Below, one piece after another: positions 56,920 through 64,000 of a DNA stretch of 64,000 nt (within the stretch, counting starts at the first letter, position 1; each line of letters starts with the position of its first letter). A program made the position numbers and the translations under genes. The stretch spans positions 28,441,229 to 28,505,228 of the forward strand of contig JARZZO010000013.1 in NCBI GenBank assembly GCA_030544215.1, in the 5' to 3' direction. The stretch comes from Zantedeschia hybrid cultivar. Lineage: Eukaryota > Streptophyta > Magnoliopsida > Alismatales > Araceae. The notes beneath the pieces are model-generated. The model ran no database searches. It saw only the letters and a list, made by a program, of their open reading frames with translations, and was not told the origin of the DNA.

Positions 56920-58502
56920 TGTTAGTATTAGATGGTCTGTAAGCCAATCCGATACTATGTACTAATTCAGATTATTAATGAATGACAATAATTCATTGTG
57001 TGTAATTAATTCGATGTATGTTTATCTTATCACGATGAAGTCCATGAACACGTGCAATAGTCTTCGGATTATGACGAGATCATAATTACGGGACCGAAGA
57101 CTTATAAACACATGTTCTTAATTGTTCCTAGTCATAGGATGTTTGAGATAGGACATCGAACATCCGGATAGACTAGTATAGGTTACTTCAGCTCATATGA
57201 TGAGGGTGACTGATCCTATAAGTCACTTGTGTGGGGACACTATGCTGGACCTATAGGTGCTCATTGGCGAATGAGTTCACTGAACTTATCCGACTATGAA
57301 TCGCTGGATGGTAAATACCTCACTGTTAACCAGCTCAATTCTTTTGTCACGGTTGCGTAGATGATCCTTGAACCTGAGACGCCAAAGATATCTTGTTGGT
57401 AGGTTTATGAACTTTGACCTTGACTAACGAATCCCTAACCATGGGTTATCAATAAGTCAAGCGATCCGGTTCAGGGAAATGCCCTCGAAGGTAATTGTGT
57501 GTTCAATACGGGATCATCCGCTCTCGGTAGTTTGAGAGAGAATGTTCCGGGAATGATGTGCTTAAAGTCCCTGGTCAGGGCGGACTCTGTATTCGATAAG
57601 GAGTTATCGAATTCAGATTAGCGACATCTGATTCAAGTGAATCGACCGAATATGGTTTAACAGTAAACCATGCCCTAGGTCGATTCGGGAACATTGCACG
57701 GATGAAGGATTATATCCGTGCGATAACCGATGACAGAAAGGTTCCAATAGAGGGTTGCGATAACCCCAGTGCCATCTAGGATCACGCGATGTTGTTTGGC
57801 ATCCAACGTGATAGGAAGTCCGTCCGAATTTATTGTGGGACATTAAATTCGGCTGATTAATTGAATATAAGGATATTAATTAATTCAGTGGGTCAGTAAA
57901 GGTTACTGGACTTAATGGGCTATTAACTGGACTGGTATTTGGGCCTAGAGGATCACATGCAAATGGTTTTCAAGTCGATAGATAATCCGACAGGATTTCG
58001 GGTAAGTCTGGGTTTTTATGAAAAACCGCAAACATACTTATTATAAAAGAACAGATTCTACGTCGGGGGCCAGAAACCCTGAGCTAGCCGTCGTTCTTTC
58101 TCTCTCTCTCTCTCTCTTCTGGGCGTGCGACACGAGGCGGCCATCTGGAGGCTCCGCTTCGACTCCCGACTGCTCCACCTTCCGTCTGACGGGAGATTCC
58201 GAATCCGCATGTCGCGGCGGATTACGTGCAGCCAGACAGGATCTACGAACGCCGCAGCGAGCGAGGAAGCGAGGACGATCCATCGCGAGGAGAACCGCGT
58301 GGATACCGCTAGAAGTCGGGCATCTGCGCGACTTGCGGCATCGTTCTGATGGAACTGGAAAACGAACGCGGATTCGAATCCGTGCAAGGTAAATCCGATT
58401 TACTCTGGTCTTGTTTTGTTCATCGAAACGGGATGGATCCGATCCCGAAATTATTTTATTTCGCTGCGTTTTCGATCGGATCCCGACACAGCGATCCCAA
58501 TA
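56920..58502 (+). repeat. 3' LTR of the nested copia (1,583 bp)
   Basis: TGTTAGTATTAGATGG to GATCCCAATA, with the terminal CA mutated to TA. Uninterrupted, so it shows the pre-insertion state of the 5' LTR. TATAAAAG at 58,042-58,049. Confidence 0.95.
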
Positions 58503-58507
58503 TCTTT

Positions 58508-58705
58508 TTCTTCAGCCGGCTAAAGAGAAGGAATCAAGAACTTCAACACCTCTCAACTTCAAAACAAGTAAGCGATCATCTTTTTATCTTTTGAAGCTTT
58601 TTAGTCAAAAGTTTCTGGCGATCACACTTAGTTTTTAATATGTTTTATTTATCACTTAATCAAATAAAATTCATGATTTCACACATCATGATTTGAGCAC
58701 TCATA
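58508..58705 (+). repeat. Tat 5' LTR, second part
   Basis: Continues the LTR after the copia: TTCTTCAGCCGGCTAAAG, AGTCAAAAGTTTCTGGCGAT and the terminal GAGCACTCATA. These parallel 49,888-50,090 of the solo LTR. Confidence 0.85.
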
Positions 58706-59728
58706 GCTTTTTGACGATCACGGTGGGACTTGGTCTCGCTGTCTTTTAAACTCTTTTATTCTTGCTTTTATCAATCGGGCACCTACAGTGCACTACCTGT
58801 GTCCTTCGGACACGTTCTCACCAATTGGTGATTTTTTTGTTTAATTGTTATTCCCACGTGCACCACGTGCACTTCCTTGCGGCAAGATTTTGCCCTCTCG
58901 TGAATTGTTTGAAAGTATTGTGATTGTGATATGAATGTGTGTGATTGATTGAGTTTTATTTTGTTTAATGATAAATCATCCTGTTAAAAATTAAAAATTC
59001 GCATGAGCTGATCATTTATTGCTTTATCTTGATAAGTTGAAAGGGAATCATTCCATAAATTCCTTCTTATTTACTATTTCTGCAGTTTAAATAGCGTCTA
59101 GTAGTAGCGACGCGCTTTCGAACCGCGTCGCCACTCCCCGACGCCATTTAGCCTAATTTTCTTGCTGCCTGTTGCTTGAGGTTCTGTGAATAAAATAAAA
59201 CTCTGTTGCTAATAGCGTCGGATAACAGCGACGCGATTCAACCAGATTTTTGTTTTGTTTATCAATTCTTAGATCTTTGATTTGATTGCTATTTACCCAT
59301 TACGTATTAAGCATTAGAGGCCATCCCGGCCACAGGTCATACTCACTGGGGCTAACCCCCCCCCTTCTCATAGGAACACATTTCTTGACATCTTCACCTC
59401 TATTTGATTGGGTCGGTCCCCCGATCATAGTAGAGTGGTTGATGTTAAAAACCTCCGTAAGTCCCCAAAATCAAGGTATTCCTCCTTGTTCATCGGGCTT
59501 GTTGTACCAATTGAAATCCTGCTTAGATTTTCATATCGTTGTGAGAAAGAGCCTTAGAATATAACGGTGGAAACTGAATTGAAACTAGGATCCTACTCGT
59601 TGAGTGAATTTGTAGTTAACAGAATCCAAATAATCTAACAAGGAATCCTAAAACAACGTTAAACATCCACTTGTTTGTCTAATATCTGCACAACTTGTCT
59701 GCAAATCTTTGTTGAAAAATCTAATACC
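58706..59728 (+). other. Leader of the Tat element
   Basis: About 1 kb, non-coding, conserved with the minus-strand relic at 40,290-39,283. It contains three further paired-arm repeats (59,089-59,239). A C9 run lies at 59,358-59,366. Confidence 0.7.
59089..59239. repeat. Paired-arm repeats in the Tat leader
   Basis: 59,089-59,119 (AAATAGCGTC with GACGCGCTTT), 59,121-59,151 (AACCGCGTC with GACGCCATTTAG) and 59,211-59,239 (AATAGCGTC with GACGCGATT). Same design as the LTR copies, with loops of about 10 nt. Confidence 0.75.
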
Positions 59729-62670
59729 ATGTTGCTTCGATCAGGTAGAGATTTGAGCATGGCTTCAGATGCTCTGGTTAACTACGAGGGAGATGCTAAT
59801 GCCCCTCATGAATCCGATTATCATTATTAGAACGGGGGAGATGCTAATGCCCCCCGTGATCCCCATTCCTACTTATCTGAGCCTAAGGGAAACGCCCATA
59901 TTCCTCCTCCTGTCATTCATGATCAATACAATTCTGGCATTGATCTTCCTCCGCATGTGCATGCGATGTCAATCCCGTCTTCGAGGGAGCCATTGACCCA
60001 AATGAGCCCTTATCCACCAATCTCTTCGATCTAGTTACCGCCTTAGGGGTTCTAGCCACCCATCTGAATCATCAATAGCTCGAGGCGATCCAGTCCATCT
60101 TGAAGGGAAAGATGCCCTTATATTCTGCTGAACCAAATTCCACGGTACCCCCTGTCATTCCTCAACCCTCTCCCTAACAAACTTCCTCTATTCATCAGGC
60201 CATAGAAGGCCTTCAGCTTTCAACTTCTAGACCAGATGGGCCACAATTATCCTCTTCAAGGCATCCGGCCAGACTGCCAATGCCAACCTACCAAAATGCC
60301 CTCGAGCATGGCGGAAGTACTGTCGGACCACAACCTTATTGTCCACCTTGCCTTGCATATTCCAGCCAGCAGGTGTATCATGTACCACCACCACCTCCTC
60401 CTCAAGTTGATCCAACAACTCAAGCCCTGCTCGCGAAGATGAAATGCATAGATGAGCAGTTCAACAATTTTCAGAAGATGATGGGAGTCAAGGCTGCACC
60501 TGAGATCAATCTTCCAAGTCTGCCTGTGCTTCACTTACCACCTTCAAAAATGTCAGTGTATAGGAAATACAATGGTACTAGTAACCCCTTCACCCACCTG
60601 AAGGATTTCATGTACGAATCTTCCTTCTGGCAGAACGACAAGAGGTCGTTGGCATTCCTATTCAGAAAATTATTAGAGGGTCTAGCCCTCGAGTGGTTCT
60701 TCTCATTAGAACCATATGAGGTGGAGAATTATGATATCGTATCAAGGAAATTCATCCAATGATATCATGACAGAATTGCACCGTCTCTGTCCATAACTGA
60801 TCTGGTTGCTGAGAAAATGAAGTTCGATGAAAACTTCATCACATTCGCTGATAGATGGAGGAATATGGCAGAGAAAATTAAGGATCATATGTCCGAATCC
60901 AAACAGGTCAAAATGTTGGTCTCTAATGCCACCCTTCAATACAAGCTAGTCCTTGCATTGAACAATCTAACCAGCTTGGCGGAACTTTATGAGAGGGCGC
61001 GTTATTGCCAGAATGCCTTCAAGGATGCTATCTTCTCCAACATCTTTGATCCTTACCTACCCAGCAGACCTCCACCTCGAAAGCCTGTCGTGCCAAACAC
61101 TCCAAGCACGGGTCCGACAACTGAGGGCACGCTCTCCCATGAGCAAGTCAGCATTATGAACAATAATCAGCCTCAGTTCATGAGAAACCAGCAACCACTA
61201 AACCAGCAAGGTTACAGACCTCCAAACTAGCAAGGTTATAGACCTCCGAACCAGCAGTATCAGCAGCCACAGCAGCAGTAGTACCAGCAACCACTGAACC
61301 AGCAGTATCAGCAGCCACAACAGCAGCAGTACCAGCAACCACCGAACCAGTAGTACCAGCCTCCACAGCAACAGTACTAGCCGCGCGCACCGCCGGCGTA
61401 CCATAATGTACCTCCTCCCGGCGATTACAACCAGCCAAGGAAACCTCCAGACCCGAAAAGGGCAACATATCCGACACTCCCAGAATCTCTGTTGGACATC
61501 TTTAATGCCTTGATGGCAGCCGATGCCTTTGTCTTGCCTAGAGAGAAAACAGTCTGGCCCCAGAATACTGATGCCTCCAGGTACTGTTTCTTTCATAGAC
61601 AGCCTGGGCACACGATAGATGCCTGCTTCCAATTCCGAGATTACATCCACGATATCAACGAAACAAGAGGCATTGACTGAGAGGAGATGAGGAAATACAT
61701 ATCCGCCTTGAAGGCAAGAAGACCTCAATAGCAGCAGCAACAACCTCAACAACAACAACCCCAACAACAACAACAACAACAACAGAGAGAGCCAGTACAG
61801 GCGGTAGCACCTCCGAACATGGGTATAGTACAGAACCCACTACCGGAGCATCAACATGAAAATCAGATTGCCCCCATTGTGACGAGTAGCTAGTCTAAGG
61901 CTAACCGAGGGCAGCAGTGGAAGGTAGAGGACTCGTCCTCTATTTACTCAACAGGTCACCTCCCGAGCACCGCCGAGCAATCACCACGCCGCATTCTCCG
62001 CATACCCAAACCGCAACCCATCACTATTAAACCCATTACACCACCCACCGCCACGCCTCCATTAGACAACCCTCCACAAGCCAACTATACACCCCTCCTG
62101 CCATCCAAACCGCTACTCTGCATACCATTCCCTACATCACCTACCACAATCGCTTATCCCAGTACCATACAACCATCCAAACCATTGCTCCGTATGCCAT
62201 TCCCCACTTCACCCACACCAACCACTTACCCCTCCACCATTCAACCCTCTAAACCCCTCATCCTCACCATGCCTTCATCAAACAACCCCGCATCATCACC
62301 TGCAAACCAACCTATCACACCATCTAAACCACCCACCAACCCCGTGGTGCTCAAACTGTCACCTGGACCTTCCATTATTGAAGAACATACGCTCTGGAGC
62401 GAGAGGATCTTCAACAAGATCTTTCCTTAGTCCATGGTCAGAGACGACCCATCACAGCTGCTAGAGGAAGTTCATAATGATGAGAGTGCACCAGGCACTC
62501 AGTATGATCTGTTGAAACAATTAGATAAGACACCGGCACGAATCTCCGTACTCGAATTGATCAAGAGATCCAAGACCCATCAGGAAGCCCTGATAGAGTA
62601 TTTGCAGAAGGTAATGGTCAACAAGGACGTGCCGGTAGAGAAAATCACTACATTGTTAGTTCCTTAGTGA
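59729..62670 (+). pseudogene. gag: gag of the second Tat element, many TAG stops
   Basis: Start ATG 59,729 (MLLRSGRDLSM), also conserved in the minus-strand relic. The first part runs to about 60,030 in one frame, then one shift. From 60,280 everything lies in a single frame. Gag domain: PPSKMSVYRKYNGTSNPF near 60,540, LLEGLALEWFFSLEPYE near 60,675 and ENFITFADRWRNMAE near 60,830. A Gln/Pro/Tyr-rich linker (NQQYQQPQQQ-type units, 61,160-61,380) follows. A zinc-knuckle-like CFFHRQPGHTIDACFQF lies near 61,585, then poly-Gln (61,730-61,790) and a Pro/Thr-rich stretch (61,950-62,360). In-frame stops include TAG at 61,228, 61,279, 61,351, 61,378, 61,729, 61,891, 62,428 and 62,665. Confidence 0.85.
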
Positions 62671-63285
62671 GATCAAACCTCTATTTCATTCCATACTTCG
62701 AAACTAGCACCACCAGTAGCCAGAAGCATGACTCTGAGCATTACGGTCAACATCTGCAAGAAGGCCGTAGATACATGCTTGGTTGACACAGGGGCCTCAA
62801 TTAACGTTCTATTACCAAAGACGTTTGAACTGTGTGGTATACCCAAGGAGAAATGGCTGCCTTCTCCAATTTATGTTACAGCCTACGACAATTCTACCCG
62901 TTCCCCTCTTGGAATGATTTATTTGAAGGTAGAATTAGGCCATGTTTGTCATGACGAGGTCGAGTTCCACATCTTGGAAATCGATCCATCTTTGAAGGGC
63001 ATCTTTGGCCGCCCTTACATTAAGTCCCTTGAGGCAATTCCCTTTACAAATCATCAGTGCCTCAAATTTCCATACAAGGGACGCATCATTAAGGTCACGA
63101 GTATGCCGATTCTTGCTACCACTCATTCTTTGAATATCAGGCCGACCCCTTTACCTGGGCAACAACCTCTGTTGTCGGTATTACAGGTTTGTCATCCTAT
63201 GGCTGATCCTTTGAAAGCCACTACACTTGATTCCTATCCAATTGATGCCATGAAACGGGGGAAGTGCATGAGTACCCCTGGCTAG
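62671..63285 (+). pseudogene. Protease region of the second Tat element
   Basis: Aspartic protease (retropepsin) domain: TCLVDTGASINVLLPKTFEL near 62,775 with an intact D-T-G-A active site, then LGMIYLKVELG and GIFGRPYIKSLEAIPF. It releases the element's own proteins from the polyprotein. It is in frame with gag but separated by TAG-TGA at 62,665-62,670, and closed by TAG at 63,283. Confidence 0.9.
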
Positions 63286-63921
63286 AAAATTATGATGAAA
63301 GGTGGCTATCAGCCTGGAAAGGGCCTGGGCACACAATTGCAGGGCAGAACTACGCCCGTTAAAGATAGCTGAAGGACACCCGATAATAGCCTAGGCTATA
63401 GGCCAAGAAGAGTCAGGCATGACATCGTACAACAACAAGAAAATGAAGACGGCTAGAAGGCCTGGGAAACAATGTCCACCCCATGTAAAGAAGGCCGAGA
63501 TCCCTTGGCATGGACCCTGCATACACATTTTGTCAAGGGGCCCATAATCAGTCATGATAATGATAACACGGTGCTTATCACTTCTCAGTTCGACCTGCAT
63601 GACATATATGGGAGGAACCTGGCCAGACACTATTCAGAATTGCTGACATACCAGTCCTTGGAGGCTCTGCGGCCGATGAAAAAGAGAAAATTCCAAGATC
63701 CAGAATATGAATGGTACCGATGGTTCGACCTGAGGGATCTGTACATTGCACTAAATAGATTATTCCTTGATCCCTCAGAGCCGAACTGGCCACCGCTGAT
63801 AGACGAGCTGATTGAAGGGCCTGGCGCCATTTTTGACAAGAGAATTCTACTATACGAGGAAACATATGAAGGGGAGCCAGATGACCCCTATGAAGCTGGT
63901 TACACTACTGATTTTCTTTAG
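63286..63921 (+). pseudogene. G-patch segment and linker before RT
   Basis: Directly after the protease, GGYQPGKGLGTQLQGRTTP (about 63,301-63,357) is a G-patch motif, an RNA-binding glycine-rich segment also known downstream of protease in some retroelements. After stops TGA 63,370 and TAG 63,454, a frame of about 150 codons (63,472-63,921) reads GRDPLAWTLHTHFVKGP and PEYEWYRWFDLRDLYIALN. I do not recognise this as a named domain. Its position suggests a spacer between protease and reverse transcriptase. Confidence 0.65.
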
Positions 63922-64000
63922 AGATGAACTTATCCCTTTCACATCTTCACTCTTCACACTCTATTCCGCACCTTACTTCTGACCCCGACTTGGTTGCGGG

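Larger units (their letters stand above)
47824..58502 (+). mobile_element. Ty1/copia element with 1.58-kb LTRs, nested in the Tat LTR
   Basis: 10,679 bp including a 1,318-bp solo LTR plus TSD inside its own 5' LTR, hence about 9.36 kb originally. Perfect TSD TCTTT at 47,819-47,823 and 58,503-58,507. It has an initiator-Met PBS, a 2.3-kb leader, gag, pol and a purine tract. LTR and element size fit the Angela-type lineage, which I offer only as a likelihood. By eye about 14 differences occur in the first 285 bp of the two LTRs, so it is older than the Tat element at 4,694. Many stops and at least two frameshifts make it inactive. Confidence 0.93.
46743..64000 (+). mobile_element. Tat-clade Ty3/gypsy element, 5' part, carrying a nested copia; runs off the window
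   Basis: 5' LTR 46,743-58,705 (about 1,279 bp once the copia at 47,824-58,502 and one TSD copy are removed). Leader 58,706-59,728, then gag, protease and a G-patch segment. RT and integrase are expected beyond 64,000. The first LTR base pair is TA rather than TG. The intact solo LTR of the same family at 48,773-50,090 (TG...CA) defines the borders. The leader start GCTTTTTGACGATCACGGTG aligns loosely with the tRNA-Asp-type PBS of other plant gypsy elements, but I do not assign a primer. Coding frames carry more than a dozen stops. Confidence 0.85.

Noticed and set aside
61178..61840. Minus-strand Leu/Val-rich open frames resembling membrane proteins
   Set aside because: They are reverse readings of CAG/CAA repeats in the gag of the second Tat element.

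Overview
The window is nuclear DNA of a flowering plant. The evidence is plant-type LTR retrotransposons of several lineages (Ty3/gypsy Tat, Ty1/copia including a Sirevirus-like one, Tekay/Del-like LTRs), hAT-type and other MITEs, a SINE-like repeat, GT-AG introns, and one probable host gene with a plastid-type N-terminus. I cannot tell monocot from dicot. Nearly all of the 64 kb is transposon sequence, much of it nested.

Layout. 1-4.69 kb: old LTR remnants, a Tekay/Del-like LTR on the minus strand, a short inverted repeat and an AT-rich block. 4,694-16,452: a complete Tat-clade Ty3/gypsy element with 5-bp TSD TCTGG and two 916-bp LTRs. Its gag and pol carry stop codons. Behind pol lie a nine-copy tandem repeat and a spliced antisense gene that still reads open. 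16.5-19.2 kb: spacer with a hAT MITE and a SINE-like element. 19,203-28,147 (minus): a five-exon gene for a 271-aa NTF2-like protein with a C-terminal membrane anchor. A Ty1/copia element (19,561 to about 26,484) sits in its last intron. 28.4-29.6 kb: microsatellites and a MITE.

29.7-38.7 kb (minus): the 3' part of a Sirevirus-like copia, interrupted by two solo LTRs: a 3.6-kb Tekay-like one (TSD AAATG) and a 1.54-kb copia one (TSD AATCT). 39.3-41.75 kb (minus): a decayed Tat relative recognised from its LTR and leader. 42-45.9 kb: mostly unassigned, with one MITE.

45,871-64,000 is a four-level nest. A truncated gypsy element is interrupted by a Tat element (46,743 onward, running off the right end). 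That element's 5' LTR is interrupted by a 10.7-kb copia (47,824-58,502, TSD TCTTT). The copia's own 5' LTR holds a solo LTR of the Tat family (48,773-50,090, TSD AATAT). The Tat family was therefore active both before and after the copia inserted.

The observations most worth following are these. First, a family of imperfect palindromes (arm about CTAAAAGACGTC, loop about 10 nt) recurs three or four times per Tat LTR and again in the leader, with pairing kept while sequence changes. Second, the antisense two-intron gene of the first Tat element has its own TATA box. Third, the host gene carries a 7.6-kb transposon-filled intron and an in-frame 114-bp duplication. Coordinates, alignments and counts were made by eye.
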